64,000 nucleotides of DNA from Clostridium simiarum (GTDB taxonomy: Bacteria > Bacillota > Clostridia > Clostridiales > Clostridiaceae). The stretch is from the NCBI RefSeq assembly GCF_018919175.1, contig NZ_JAHLQL010000003.1, forward strand, positions 186,001 through 250,000, given 5' to 3'. The translations under genes were made by a program, and so were the position numbers. Numbering within the stretch: position 1 is the first letter of the stretch; each line of letters starts with the position of its first letter. Positions 25,565-34,327 of this stretch are shown one piece after another. The notes under the pieces are model-generated. The model was not told where the DNA came from. It saw only the letters and a list, made by a program, of their open reading frames with translations, and ran no database searches.

Positions 25565-26551
25565 CTATTTCACAATTATAGCTGAAGATAAATTTCTTGA
25601 AGCTTGAGATCCCTTTGGTTCATTAACTGCCTTTCCATCCTTATACATAATAACAGAATTTCCACCATCAAGATTCATAGCATTAATGGCTCCTAAATCT
25701 AACATTAATTGCTGAAGTTCAGCTAGACTTGCTCCTGCTCTAGGATGAAGATTTCCCTCAATTACAATTAAAATAATTGAACCATCATATTTCTGTCCAA
25801 TTACAGTTCTTTGGCTCATCCCTCCACCCCAAATAGAATTATATCTTATGTCTACAGCTTTACCTTCTTTTATTAATATGGGGCCAAAACTTACTGCTTC
25901 TTGTACATTTAAATTAACTAATTCTTTGTATGAATAACTGCCAACTATAAGAATACCTTCTTTAGTTATAGCACAGATCTCCATTTCATCACTTAAATTA
26001 ATCTTATCCTCATCTTCTGGATATATTAAATTCCCTTCTGATATAATAATTCCTAAAGGAATATTACTGTATTCACTGCTCCTATCATCAAAGTTTGGAG
26101 TAAATCCTCCACCATTAACTCCAGCAAGGGCATTATTCTTTTCCACAATAGCTGAAATTTCTTCGCCTTTTCTCCCTGAGTTATCTGAATATGCCACCTT
26201 AACTCGCTTTGGATTATGTACTAACATTACATACCCATTATACCTAGCATTATTAATCTTTAAAAAATCAATGGTTTCATCTTGGGTTTTAGATACCTTT
26301 ACAGTATCCTCATTACTTTTAAGTTCCTTACCTTCGTCAATTTGTTCCATTAGGATATTATTAATCTTATTAGTAGATAAAAACTTTGTTGCTAACCACT
26401 GGTGGCTTGTACTCATAACCGCGGAGCCAACATAAACTTTTCTAGCTCTCTTAAAAAAAGGAGTATGTAACAACAAAATAGGAAAGGAAACCATTGTAAA
26501 AATTATAAAAAAACAAAAATAATATAGATATTTCTTTTTAAAATTTTTCAT
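25565..26551 (-). CDS. phosphodiester glycosidase family (NAGPA/DUF2233) membrane-anchored protein
   Basis: A 328-residue protein. It has an N-terminal signal anchor (residues ~9-28) and a NAGPA domain (~105-328). Hallmarks are AGVNGGGF, NIPLGIIISEGNLIYP, VSFGPILIKEG, SQRTVIGQKYDGSIILIVIEG, LDLGAINAMNLDGGNSVIMY and a C-terminal SSAIIVK. The family cleaves GlcNAc-1-P phosphodiesters in animals; in bacteria it is tied to exopolysaccharide or wall teichoic acid processing. The catalytic region faces outside. First gene of a two-gene unit with 24532-25551. Confidence 0.85.
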   Translation of the reverse strand: MKNFKKKYLYYFCFFIIFTMVSFPILLLHTPFFKRARKVYVGSAVMSTSHQWLATKFLSTNKINNILMEQIDEGKELKSNEDTVKVSKTQDETIDFLKINNARYNGYVMLVHNPKRVKVAYSDNSGRKGEEISAIVEKNNALAGVNGGGFTPNFDDRSSEYSNIPLGIIISEGNLIYPEDEDKINLSDEMEICAITKEGILIVGSYSYKELVNLNVQEAVSFGPILIKEGKAVDIRYNSIWGGGMSQRTVIGQKYDGSIILIVIEGNLHPRAGASLAELQQLMLDLGAINAMNLDGGNSVIMYKDGKAVNEPKGSQASRNLSSAIIVK

Positions 26552-26738
26552 TGTTTTTCAAACCCCTTTTGCAAATAATTTTTGTGAAATATGCCTATTT
26601 CATGTATTTATAATAACATATGCTTCACACACAATTTGTCAAATATCGGGATTTTATATGAATAATATACTACACATTTTGACATAAAAATTTCAACTAA
26701 TTGTTCTTATATCAGTTCTCTTTAAACTATCCTAATCA

Positions 26739-26778
26739 TAAAAACAGTAGAAGGACTTTAGCCCCTCTACTGTTTTTA
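26739..26778 (-). terminator. terminator of the feo operon
   Basis: A TAAAAACAGTAG arm pairs with CTACTGTTTTTA, flanked by A- and T-rich DNA, immediately after the feoB stop. Confidence 0.85.
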
Positions 26779-26790
26779 TATAAATCTTAT

Positions 26791-28803
26791 CTATGCAAAT
26801 CCTAATAATGATCCTATTTGGTAAATTAATACTGAAACAATGTATGCCACTATAAAGGTATAGACTGCTGTAAATATCGTCCACTTCCATGAGTTTGTTT
26901 CTCTCTTTACAGCTCCTAAAGCTACTATACAAGGAGTATATAGTAGAGACATTACCATAAATGATACTGCTGTTAACGGAGTAAATATGGTTCCTAATGC
27001 AGCAATTAATGCCTCTCCAGCATCTGTTCCTGCATAAATCATTCCCATAGTTCCTGTAACTGATTCTTTAGCTAATATACCTGCAAGTAAACTTATTGAT
27101 GCTTGCCAAGTACCAAAGCCTGCTGGTGCTAGTATAGGTGCAAAGATCATCCCTATCCTTCCTAATATGGATTCATCACTGTATTGTTCCACACCAAAAG
27201 GCATTACTGATAAGAACCATAATATAGTCATTACAGGTAAAATAACAACAAATGCCTTTTTAAAGAATGCGCCAGCTTTATCCCACATAAGTGTTAATAC
27301 ATTTTTAATGGAAGGCATCCTATAAGGTGGAAGTTCCATAACAAAGTATGAACTTTCTCCCTTAAACACAGTTTTTGATAGTATAAATCCACAAATTAAA
27401 GCCACTATAATTCCTAAAGCATATAATGAAAATAATACAAGTCCTTCTTTATGAGGGAAAAATGCTGCTATGAATATTCCATAAACTGGTAGCCTAGCTC
27501 CGCAAGAAACAAAAGGATTTATTAAAATAGCAATCATCCTATCCTTTTTGCTCTCAAGAGTCCTAGTTGCCATTATCCCAGGAACATTACATCCAGTTGA
27601 AACTATCATCGAGATAAATGTTTTACCATGTAATCCAAGACTTCTCATAATTCTATCCATAACATAGGCGGCTCTTGCCATATATCCTGAGTCTTCTAAT
27701 AGACCTATTAAAAGGTACATAACCATTATTAAAGGTAAGAAACTTATAACTGTACCTACCCCACCAATTACTGCTTCCTGTATAAACGCTCCAATAAAAT
27801 CACTACCTGTTAGGGCTGCGATACCTTCTGAAGCCCACTCTCCAAAAGTTCCAATCCATCCTTCTAGTGTATCTTGGAAGATATCCTTACCTATTTTAAA
27901 AGTTAATTCATATACAAAATACATTATTAAAGCAAATATAGGTAATCCTAAAAATTTATTTGTGACTATCCTATCTATCTTGTCAGATAAGGTTTCTGAA
28001 GCTTGCTTTCTTTTTAGTATATTTTCTGTAATACTTGTTATATAGGTATACCTTTTATCAACTATGCTCATTTCTGGCTCAAAACCTGTAGCCTTGGTAA
28101 CCCTATCTATAGCTAAGTTAACTTCACTTAATATGCTTGTTTCATTTAGTGATTCTAATTGTTCTTTGATCTTAGTATCATTTTCTAAAAGTTTTATAGC
28201 TATCCATCTAGCTGAATATTTTAATTTATTACTTACATTTTGTAGCTTACTTTCTAATAAATCTATTTCATCATTTAATTCCTTACCATAGTCTATATGA
28301 AGTATTTTTCCTTCAGCACCGCTATGCTTTTCAGTGGCACTAATTAATTCTTCTACACCTTTTTTCTTAATAACCACTGTAGGCACTACTGGAATTCCTA
28401 GTGCTTTTGACAAAGCCTTCACATCTATTTTAACACCTTGTTTTTCTGCTTCGTCCATCATGTTAAGTGCTACAATCACATTTGCACCCATTTCAAGCAT
28501 TTGAACTGTCAAATATAGATTTCTTTCTAGATTAGTAGCATCTACAACATTAATTACAGCTTGAGATCCTCCGTCTAATATAAAATTTCTAGCTACAACT
28601 TCATCCTCCGAATAAGCTCCCAAACTATATGTCCCTGGTAAATCAACTACCTTAAACTCTTTGTCTTCTTTTTTAAGAATCCCCTCTTTTTTTTCTACAG
28701 TTACACCAGGCCAGTTTCCTACATGTTGCCTTGCTCCTGTAAACACATTAAACAAGCTAGTTTTTCCACAATTGGGATTACCAGCTAAAGCTATTGTAAT
28801 CAT
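26791..28803 (-). CDS. feoB: ferrous iron transporter FeoB
   Basis: A 670-residue protein. The N-terminal G domain has G1 GNPNCGKTS, G2 around NWPGVTVE, G3 DLPGTYS and G4 NMMDEAE. A helical GDI-type spacer (~170-260) follows, then a membrane domain with two Gate motifs (FISMIVSTGCNVPGIMATRT and KESVTGTMGMIYAG regions). It imports Fe2+ across the cytoplasmic membrane. It is last in the operon winged-helix/feoA/feoA/feoB, 56 bp behind feoA, and ends at an intrinsic terminator. ATG follows AAGGGGGATAGGAC. Confidence 0.96.
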   Translation of the reverse strand: MITIALAGNPNCGKTSLFNVFTGARQHVGNWPGVTVEKKEGILKKEDKEFKVVDLPGTYSLGAYSEDEVVARNFILDGGSQAVINVVDATNLERNLYLTVQMLEMGANVIVALNMMDEAEKQGVKIDVKALSKALGIPVVPTVVIKKKGVEELISATEKHSGAEGKILHIDYGKELNDEIDLLESKLQNVSNKLKYSARWIAIKLLENDTKIKEQLESLNETSILSEVNLAIDRVTKATGFEPEMSIVDKRYTYITSITENILKRKQASETLSDKIDRIVTNKFLGLPIFALIMYFVYELTFKIGKDIFQDTLEGWIGTFGEWASEGIAALTGSDFIGAFIQEAVIGGVGTVISFLPLIMVMYLLIGLLEDSGYMARAAYVMDRIMRSLGLHGKTFISMIVSTGCNVPGIMATRTLESKKDRMIAILINPFVSCGARLPVYGIFIAAFFPHKEGLVLFSLYALGIIVALICGFILSKTVFKGESSYFVMELPPYRMPSIKNVLTLMWDKAGAFFKKAFVVILPVMTILWFLSVMPFGVEQYSDESILGRIGMIFAPILAPAGFGTWQASISLLAGILAKESVTGTMGMIYAGTDAGEALIAALGTIFTPLTAVSFMVMSLLYTPCIVALGAVKRETNSWKWTIFTAVYTFIVAYIVSVLIYQIGSLLGFA

Positions 28804-28859
28804 GTCCTATCCCCCTTATATTATATGAATCTCATTATCAACTGTTAACTAAAAAATAT

Positions 28860-29087
28860 TTAGCTAACTTCTTCAATCATGATCTTATTAGCCATTCCCT
28901 TTCCTAAAGCAAGTCTTCCACCGCCCAAAGATACAATTACTGAACGTCCATCATTTTTTATAACTTGTACCTCTGCCCCATTAAAGAATCCCATTTCTTG
29001 AAGTTTCTTATTCATATCTTCCTGAAGCATTAACTTATTTATAATTGCTTTTTTACCGTCTCTAACAAATCCTAAAGGCATGTTCAT
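28860..29087 (-). CDS. feoA: FeoA domain protein (proximal to feoB)
   Basis: A 75-residue SH3-like FeoA protein: MNMPLGFVRDGKKAIINKL, LQEMGFFNGAEVQVI, and IVSLGGGRLALGKGMANKIMIEEV. FeoA is a small cytoplasmic partner thought to interact with FeoB. It is one of two different FeoA proteins in this operon; the spacing to the upstream FeoA gene is 13 bp. ATG after AAAGGAGGGGATTTT. Confidence 0.92.
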   Translation of the reverse strand: MNMPLGFVRDGKKAIINKLMLQEDMNKKLQEMGFFNGAEVQVIKNDGRSVIVSLGGGRLALGKGMANKIMIEEVS

Positions 29088-29100
29088 AAAATCCCCTCCT

Positions 29101-29319
29101 TTATATTAATATTCCCTTGGCTTCATTTTTTCTTAATGTTAATTTATATCCTCTAATAGTTATTTCAACTGGATCTCCTAAAGGTGCCTTACCTGAAAGT
29201 AATAATTCTACTCCTGGCGTTATACCCATCTCTAAAAGCTTTCTTCTAACTGTACTTTCTCTATCCAAATCCTTAACTATAGCTTTTTCTCCTATTTTTA
29301 ATTCTAAAACATTCTTCAT
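29101..29319 (-). CDS. feoA: FeoA domain protein (second copy)
   Basis: A 72-residue FeoA-fold protein: LKIGEKAIVKDLDRESTVRRKLLEMGITPGVELLLSG, read in parts, then VEITIRGYKLTLRKNEAKGIL. It is clearly divergent from the other FeoA in the operon; paired FeoA proteins are common in clostridial feo loci. ATG after a GGGGAGAGGACT site, 20 bp behind the winged-helix gene. Confidence 0.92.
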   Translation of the reverse strand: MKNVLELKIGEKAIVKDLDRESTVRRKLLEMGITPGVELLLSGKAPLGDPVEITIRGYKLTLRKNEAKGILI

Positions 29320-29339
29320 AGTCCTCTCCCCCTAATACT

Positions 29340-29633
29340 TTATAAATTAATAGCATTTTTCCCTTTTTCTGTTAGGGACCACTTTACTATTGTAGGCATT
29401 AAAGATGCACTGCAACAGCTGCATTTTTTTCCTTCCCCACAACTAATATTACAATCGCTATCTTCTTTTTTTATATATCCCCCAGCCTCTAGTTTAAATT
29501 TATAGTCTCGAACCACCTCTTCATTCAAGCCTAATTCTCTAGCAATAGCTTTATCTGAAAAATCCATACCATCATTTAACATTGCTAGAATTTTCTTTAT
29601 CACATCTACCACCCCATCGATATCCTTTATCAT
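29340..29633 (-). CDS. FeoC-like winged-helix protein with Cys cluster
   Basis: A 97-residue protein. It has an N-terminal winged helix (DKAIARELGLNEEVVRDYKFKL..GGYI, ~25-55) and a Cys cluster (DCNISCGEGKKCSCCS, ~60-75) that could bind an Fe-S cluster or metal, as proposed for FeoC. It is the first gene of the feo operon and a likely regulator or FeoB partner. The ATG at 29631-29633 has no ribosome-binding site and lies at the predicted transcription start. A GTG at 29610-29612 is preceded by AAGGAT at good spacing and may be the true start. Confidence 0.75.
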   Translation of the reverse strand: MIKDIDGVVDVIKKILAMLNDGMDFSDKAIARELGLNEEVVRDYKFKLEAGGYIKKEDSDCNISCGEGKKCSCCSASLMPTIVKWSLTEKGKNAINL

Positions 29634-29638
29634 TTATT

Positions 29639-29667
29639 ATGATACATCAACTGATACGCAAAATCAA
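29639..29667 (-). promoter_or_regulatory. predicted feo operon promoter
   Basis: On the minus strand, TTGATT (29662-29667) and TATCAT (29639-29644) are separated by 17 bp. The -10 overlaps the dyad TATCAT-AATAA-ATGATA, which continues into the first codons and could be an iron-regulator site. It resembles, but does not match, a Fur box. Confidence 0.5.
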
Positions 29668-29678
29668 TATTTTTAGTG

Positions 29679-29717
29679 AAATAAATAACGAAAATTTTAT
29701 ATTATAGTTATTTATTT
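29679..29717. repeat. inverted repeat upstream of the feo promoter
   Basis: Perfect 11-bp arms AAATAAATAAC / GTTATTTATTT with a 17-bp spacer, between the feo promoter and the divergent small membrane protein gene. It could be a regulator site or an AT-rich coincidence. Confidence 0.4.
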
Positions 29718-29788
29718 AACCTTATATAAAGCAGAGATTAATTTCTAAAAATAAATTTTCTTGGGGTTCAGCAGAAATTTACATCAGA

Positions 29789-29817
29789 TTGTAATTTAAT
29801 GGTAGTGGTGTTATAAT
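29789..29817 (+). promoter_or_regulatory. sigma-A-type promoter of the 72-residue membrane protein gene
   Basis: TTGTAA (29789-29794), 17-bp spacer, TATAAT (29812-29817), ending 57 bp before the ATG at 29875. Confidence 0.65.
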
Positions 29818-29874
29818 TAAATGAATAGCCTAAGGTATAATTACATTTAAACAGGAATTATAAGGGGGTATTTT

Positions 29875-30093
29875 ATGAAAAATCAACTTAAATACTTTTT
29901 ATCAGGGATTATAATAATATTATTTAGTTCACCTATAGGTTACTTTATGATTAACACAATCTATGCTAATAGAAACCTAACAGGTGAATACAATCCTTTG
30001 TTAAATGGCTTTATACATTCAATAACGATAATTGGTGTTTTAGTATTTTCTGTGGGAATAATAAATATTTTTATTGAGAAAAAGTACAAATAG
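29875..30093 (+). CDS. small two-helix membrane protein
   Basis: A 72-residue protein with two hydrophobic helices (residues ~8-28 and ~46-66) joined by a short polar loop with NRNLTGEYNPLLNG; the C-terminus is basic (EKKYK). ATG after TAAGGGGGTATTTT, with a good promoter upstream and a terminator downstream, so it is a complete single-gene unit. I do not recognise the family. It is divergent from the feo operon, which gives no firm clue. Confidence 0.65.
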   Translation: MKNQLKYFLSGIIIILFSSPIGYFMINTIYANRNLTGEYNPLLNGFIHSITIIGVLVFSVGIINIFIEKKYK

Positions 30094-30128
30094 AATCTTT
30101 ATTTTATAATTCTAAATTATTACAAATT

Positions 30129-30160
30129 AAAGTCCAGCAAATTACTTGCTGGACTTTGTT
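30129..30160 (+). terminator. intrinsic terminator
   Basis: AAAGTCCAGCAA / TTGCTGGACTTT perfect 12-bp stem followed by GTTATT, 35 bp after the stop of the small membrane protein gene. Confidence 0.85.
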
Positions 30161-30196
30161 ATTACTACATACTATACATATATAGTATGTAGTAAT
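30161..30196. repeat. perfect 16-bp-arm palindrome
   Basis: ATTACTACATACTATA, four-base centre CATA, and the exact complement, placed immediately after the terminator at 30129-30160. There is no T-run. Function unknown; it could be an operator, a second transcript end or a cruciform-forming site. Confidence 0.7.
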
Positions 30197-30383
30197 TAAG
30201 TTTTTCAGAGTTTTTTAAAATTTACTCTTAATAATTTTAAACCCTATTTTTTTATTAGTTAAAGTATCCATGCATATTTATTCAATCTTTACTCTTTCTA
30301 GATTGAGCTAGAGAGAGGTATTCTTCATAATGAAACTTCACATGAACCTATGAATCACTTTGCACTATTTTGCTTTAAATATA

Positions 30384-31145
30384 TTACTCTTTACTTAATG
30401 GAGTAAAACCGCAATAGCCTATTCCATCACATCTTTCTTTCATATTATCCCATACAGATTCCTCTGTTATAACCTCAATAGCTGATGGATATAATATATA
30501 ATTTTCCTTAAATATATGATCTCTAAGGTTAAATATTATATACTTAGCTATTTCATCTAACCTTTCCTTAAACTTATCAAAGTTTAAATGTTCTACAGAA
30601 GTAGCTAATTTTTTTAATTCTCTTTTCTTTGCTCTTAAATCCTCATGCTCCATCTTCATTATTCTTGTTGGACCTGTTATTTTTCTTTTCTCCATCTCTA
30701 CAAAAAGAACATCTTCTTCTCTTTGATGGTGCTTTTCTGCATCTAATATATTATCAGCTAATACTATTAAATCTTTAAATTTTTCATTCTTTGGATCATA
30801 CTTATCCATGCTTTGAATGTCCATATTCAACTCTTCTAAGTCTGTTAAGAATCCTAAAATTTCATCATGCTCAGCTATCATTGTGTAAAGTACATGACCT
30901 GGTTTAATTTTTCTCTTAATCTTATTTAGTTCATCCTTTAAAACCTCCATGTGAATATCACATAAATGTCTCAAATCTTTAGGATCCATTCCTTCTTCAA
31001 TAAGATTTTGTTCTGCTATTGATAGTTCTATAGGATTAATATTTTTAACTATTTCTATAGCTTCTTCTCTTACCTCCGCTGTTATTCCTTGTGTATTTAA
31101 CTTTTTTAATACCTTTGTTAAGCTTTCAATTCTTTCATTTTCCAT
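30384..31145 (-). CDS. DUF438 / hemerythrin (HHE) domain protein
   Basis: A 253-residue protein. The N-terminal DUF438 helical domain (~5-75, LSIAEQNLIEEGMDPKDLRHLCDIH) is followed by a hemerythrin HHE-type four-helix bundle (~85-225). His/Glu ligands are visible in IAEHDEIL, AEKHHQREEDVLFVEME, MKMEHEDLRAKKRE and NLRDHIFKENYILYPSAIE. The family binds a di-iron centre. Many DUF438 proteins also carry a PAS domain, which is absent here. Located 18 bp after the RIC-type gene, so the two probably act together in repair of oxidative or nitrosative damage to iron centres. Confidence 0.85.
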   Translation of the reverse strand: MENERIESLTKVLKKLNTQGITAEVREEAIEIVKNINPIELSIAEQNLIEEGMDPKDLRHLCDIHMEVLKDELNKIKRKIKPGHVLYTMIAEHDEILGFLTDLEELNMDIQSMDKYDPKNEKFKDLIVLADNILDAEKHHQREEDVLFVEMEKRKITGPTRIMKMEHEDLRAKKRELKKLATSVEHLNFDKFKERLDEIAKYIIFNLRDHIFKENYILYPSAIEVITEESVWDNMKERCDGIGYCGFTPLSKE

Positions 31146-31163
31146 AACTCTATCTCCCCTAAA

Positions 31164-31862
31164 TTAAATCATATTAAATAAAACACTATTTTCTTTATAA
31201 ATATGAATAAATAAGTCTTTCTCTAATCCATGAAGCTTATCATATACAAGTTTAAAGCTTGTACATGCTCCTTCTGGTGCCTTAAAGTCTCTTGTAACCT
31301 GTTCTAGTTCTTTTAATATGTCTCCAGCTGCATCGTGTTCATCTTCTGTATCCCTTATAAATTTGTATATGTCTTCTTTATACTTCTCATTCCCTGTCTC
31401 TTCATATACCTTTATTAAAGGAAAAAGATTTTCTTCTTCTTTTATTAGATGCTCCTCAAGTTCTGTCTTTAATGTTCCAAATAGCCTATGAACCTTCATA
31501 AGTTCTGCTCCATGGTGTTTAAAGTGTACTTTTAAAACCTTAAATAACAATGCATCTATTTCTTTAAGTTCCTTTTTTGTGAAACTATGATGAGTATTTA
31601 ATATATTTTCCATTAAATCTGTAGGTTTTTCCTTTCTCCAATCCCTGTATTCTGAATTGGATTTTATAAACTTTTCATATTCTTCATTAAGCTTTTCTAC
31701 TATATCATTAGGATTTAATCCCTTTTCTTTTAAGGCTTCCCCTAAAGAGTCATGACCTCCACAGCAATAATCAATTTTTAATTCGTTAAATATCTCACTT
31801 GATTTTGGGAAGATTGAAACAACTTCTCCAAGCTTTTGACCTTCATGTATAACCTTATCCAT
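31164..31862 (-). CDS. ric: iron-sulfur cluster repair di-iron protein (RIC/ScdA/YtfE)
   Basis: A 232-residue protein. The N-terminal ScdA domain (DUF542) contains IDYCCGGHDSLGEA (Cys-Cys motif ~residues 32-33). The C-terminal hemerythrin-like bundle has TTHHSF-type and HFKHHGAELMKVHRLF, HLIKEEENLFPL, TEDEHDAAGD and FIHIYKENSVLFNMI ligand motifs. Such proteins restore Fe-S clusters damaged by NO or peroxide. ATG after TAGGAGGGATAAGTT. It is first of a two-gene operon with the DUF438 protein, and an FNR-type box lies ~107 bp upstream. Confidence 0.92.
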   Translation of the reverse strand: MDKVIHEGQKLGEVVSIFPKSSEIFNELKIDYCCGGHDSLGEALKEKGLNPNDIVEKLNEEYEKFIKSNSEYRDWRKEKPTDLMENILNTHHSFTKKELKEIDALLFKVLKVHFKHHGAELMKVHRLFGTLKTELEEHLIKEEENLFPLIKVYEETGNEKYKEDIYKFIRDTEDEHDAAGDILKELEQVTRDFKAPEGACTSFKLVYDKLHGLEKDLFIHIYKENSVLFNMI

Positions 31863-31968
31863 AACTTATCCCTCCTAAAACCTTTTACTTTTATCTATTT
31901 ATTTTAATTACTTATTTATTTTTTCTCTTGCTATGTTTTGATTTTATATCTCTTTTAAATTTAATAAT

Positions 31969-31982
31969 ATGATTCAAATCAA
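31969..31982. promoter_or_regulatory. candidate FNR/Crp-type box upstream of ric
   Basis: ATGATTCAAATCAA matches the FNR consensus TTGATNNNNATCAA at nine of its ten fixed positions. It lies between the ric start (31862) and the Crp/Fnr regulator gene (ending at 32080), so that regulator is an obvious candidate to bind it. Confidence 0.55.
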
Positions 31983-32009
31983 ATTATCATTTATTATAAA
32001 AATTTTTAA

Positions 32010-32053
32010 TAAAAAACCCATAGAACTAAAACTCTCCTTTAGTTCTATGGGTT
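32010..32053 (-). terminator. terminator of the Crp/Fnr regulator gene
   Basis: A perfect 14-bp stem AACCCATAGAACTA / TAGTTCTATGGGTT, followed on the minus strand by a T-run. Confidence 0.88.
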
Positions 32054-32079
32054 AACTTAAAACAAATTTATATATTATT

Positions 32080-32790
32080 TTACTCTACATAACCTCTTAA
32101 TGTAGCTTCGTTTTTTATTATGATTATCTTATTTCCTTTAAGTTCTATTATGTCTAACTCTTCAAATTTTGATAGCTTTCTACTTATAGTTTCCCTTGTT
32201 AGCCCTGTATAATTAGCCATTTCTTCTCTATTTATAGGTAACCTTATCTCTATTTCCTCTCTTTGTTTTATCCCATATCTTTCTCCAAATTCTAAAATCA
32301 TATAGGCAATTCTAACATCTGCATCATTTGTGGCAAGGTTTTGAGCTAGGTTTTCCGTTTCTGCTAACTTTTTTGTAACTTCTTTTAATATTTTTAAAGA
32401 TATTTTAGGGTTCCTCATTAAAATATCATCCATGTTTTCTTTAGAAAGAGTGCAAATTTTTACATTAGAGATTGCATAAGCTGAAAAGTTATATTCTTCT
32501 TCATCATTAAATAAGTTTAACTCTCCAAAAAAATCTCCACTTGTAAGTATGTGAACTATTTGCTCTTTACCCTCTTTAGTAATCTTTGAAAGCTTCACTT
32601 TACCCTCATTTATTATAAATAAAGTATCTGACTTTTCTCCCTCATAGCAAAGTGCTTCCCCCTTTTTAAACTGAAGGTGTCCTGTCATGGATATTATTTT
32701 CTTTAACTCCTCATCAGATAAAAAAGAGAATATAGGAACTTTCTTAGCACATAAATTATTGCTGCATCTTTCGCAACTACACTGATTCAT
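32080..32790 (-). CDS. Crp/Fnr-family regulator with N-terminal cysteines
   Basis: A 236-residue protein from the ATG at 32788-32790 (GGGAGGTGTTTTA upstream); an in-frame ATG 30 bases earlier has no such site. It begins MNQCSCERCSNNLCAKK (four Cys), then a cNMP-binding-like barrel (~25-130, GEALCYEGEKSDTLFIINEGKVKL), and a winged helix (~165-225, REEMANYTGLTRETISRKLSKFEELDII). The early cysteines could hold an Fe-S cluster, as in FNR. Upstream of the ric/DUF438 genes, it probably senses redox or NO and controls them. Confidence 0.88.
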   Translation of the reverse strand: MNQCSCERCSNNLCAKKVPIFSFLSDEELKKIISMTGHLQFKKGEALCYEGEKSDTLFIINEGKVKLSKITKEGKEQIVHILTSGDFFGELNLFNDEEEYNFSAYAISNVKICTLSKENMDDILMRNPKISLKILKEVTKKLAETENLAQNLATNDADVRIAYMILEFGERYGIKQREEIEIRLPINREEMANYTGLTRETISRKLSKFEELDIIELKGNKIIIIKNEATLRGYVE

Positions 32791-32973
32791 TAAAACACCT
32801 CCCAGCTTTTTAAAGTTCAATTTATTACTATATAGATACTTTTATATCTATTATATTATTTAAGTTTTAATATGTAAAAACCATAAGTAAATCTTAAAAA
32901 TTTAATCTAATTTTATTATATAAAAAAACATACTCATTTAAAATAGTATGAGTATGTTTAAATATAATTCTTA

Positions 32974-33549
32974 TTAATCTCTATCTATCCATTTAGTCAG
33001 ACTATCAACGGATTTTCTTTGAGCCTCTTTTCTCTCCATGTCAGGGTATCCTAAATATATAAAGGCTAGTACCTCATCCTTTTCCTGTAATCCGAAAAAC
33101 TCTTTCATTTTAGGGCTATAACAAGCCTTTCCTGTTTTCCAAAATGAAGCAAGCCCTAAGGAATGTGCTGCAATAAGCATGTTCTCTATAGCTGCATAGG
33201 TAGCTCCCAATTCTTCTAATCTAATTACCTTTTTATTTTCAGTTACTTCTGCAGCAACAGCAATAATTACCGGTGCTCTAAAAGGCTTATTTTTTTGTTT
33301 TTCAATCTTCTTTTTTCCTTCTTCATTGTGAGGATCAATACAAGAATCTATTGCAATCTCTTCCATAACCTTTGAAAGAGCACGTCTTCCATCACCAGAT
33401 ATTACAAAAAATCTCCAGGGCTCTGTAAGATATCTATTAGGTGCAAATGTTCCTGCCTCAATTATCCTTTCTATAAGGTCTCTTGGAACTTCTTCATCTT
33501 TAACCTTTCCTACAGATCTTCTGGTTTTAATTGCTTCTATTACATCCAT
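32974..33549 (-). CDS. nitroreductase-family flavoprotein
   Basis: A 191-residue protein starting MDVIEAIKTRRSVGKVKDEEVP, with the ATG at 33547-33549 after AGGAGGTAGCGAA. It has the FMN-binding RRS motif, GTFAPNRYLTEPWRFFVI, ENMLIAAHSLGLASFWKTGKA, and IYLGYPDMERKEAQR. These are typical of NAD(P)H-dependent nitroreductase-like enzymes, which work as FMN homodimers; the substrate is unknown. It lies 22 bp downstream of the exonuclease III gene on the same strand, so co-transcription is likely. Confidence 0.88.
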   Translation of the reverse strand: MDVIEAIKTRRSVGKVKDEEVPRDLIERIIEAGTFAPNRYLTEPWRFFVISGDGRRALSKVMEEIAIDSCIDPHNEEGKKKIEKQKNKPFRAPVIIAVAAEVTENKKVIRLEELGATYAAIENMLIAAHSLGLASFWKTGKACYSPKMKEFFGLQEKDEVLAFIYLGYPDMERKEAQRKSVDSLTKWIDRD

Positions 33550-33571
33550 TTCGCTACCTCCTCTTACCATA

Positions 33572-34327
33572 TTAATCTATTGTAAGCTCTACAGGGCAAT
33601 GATCTGATCCTAATACCTCAGTGTGTATATCCGCTCCTTTTAGCCTATCTTTAAGCCTTTCTGACACACAGAAATAATCAATTCTCCATCCCGCATTCTT
33701 CTCTCTAGCTTTAAACCTATAAGACCACCAAGAATATATCCCTTCTTTATCAGGGTAAAAATATCTATAGGTATCTATAAATCCACTTCCTAAAAAAGTA
33801 GTAAACTTTTCTCTTTCCTCATCAGTAAAACCGGCATTTTTTCTATTATTCTTAGGGTTCTTTAGATCTATCTCTTTGTGGGCAACATTTAAATCACCAC
33901 AAATTATTACAGGTTTCTTTTCATCAAGAACTTTTATATATTCTCTAAAGGCATCCTCCCATTCCATTCTGTAAGATAATCTTGCTAGCTCCTGCTGTGA
34001 ATTAGGTGTATATACTGTTATCATATAAAAATCTTCAAATTCTAAGGTTATAACCCTTCCTTCTTTATCATGCTCCTCTATGTTAATACCATATGATACA
34101 GAAATAGGTTCTTCCTTAGTAAAAATTGCTGTACCAGAGTATCCTTTCTTTTCAGCATAGTTCCAATATTGATGATATCCATCAAGTGTTAAGTCAATCT
34201 GCCCCTCTTGCAGCTTACTTTCTTGAATACAAAATATATCTGCATCTACTTCTTTAAAGTAGTCTAAAAATCCCTTTTGAACGCAAGCTCTTATACCATT
34301 AACATTCCATGAAATTAGTTTTTTCAT
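33572..34327 (-). CDS. xth: exodeoxyribonuclease III / AP endonuclease
   Basis: A 251-residue protein from the ATG at 34325-34327 (AGAGGATAAGTGGA upstream), beginning [20 protein letters not shown]. Exonuclease III family motifs are present in order: [10 protein letters not shown] (metal Glu), [70 protein letters not shown] and [10 protein letters not shown] (catalytic Asp-His). It incises abasic sites in base-excision repair. An upstream in-frame ATG would add 21 residues unlike the family. Confidence 0.95.
   Translation of the reverse strand: MKKLISWNVNGIRACVQKGFLDYFKEVDADIFCIQESKLQEGQIDLTLDGYHQYWNYAEKKGYSGTAIFTKEEPISVSYGINIEEHDKEGRVITLEFEDFYMITVYTPNSQQELARLSYRMEWEDAFREYIKVLDEKKPVIICGDLNVAHKEIDLKNPKNNRKNAGFTDEEREKFTTFLGSGFIDTYRYFYPDKEGIYSWWSYRFKAREKNAGWRIDYFCVSERLKDRLKGADIHTEVLGSDHCPVELTID

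Noticed and set aside
29639..29667. Canonical Fur box at feo
   Set aside because: The dyad TATCATAATAAATGATA only partly resembles the Fur consensus, so I report it as a possible site, not as a Fur box.
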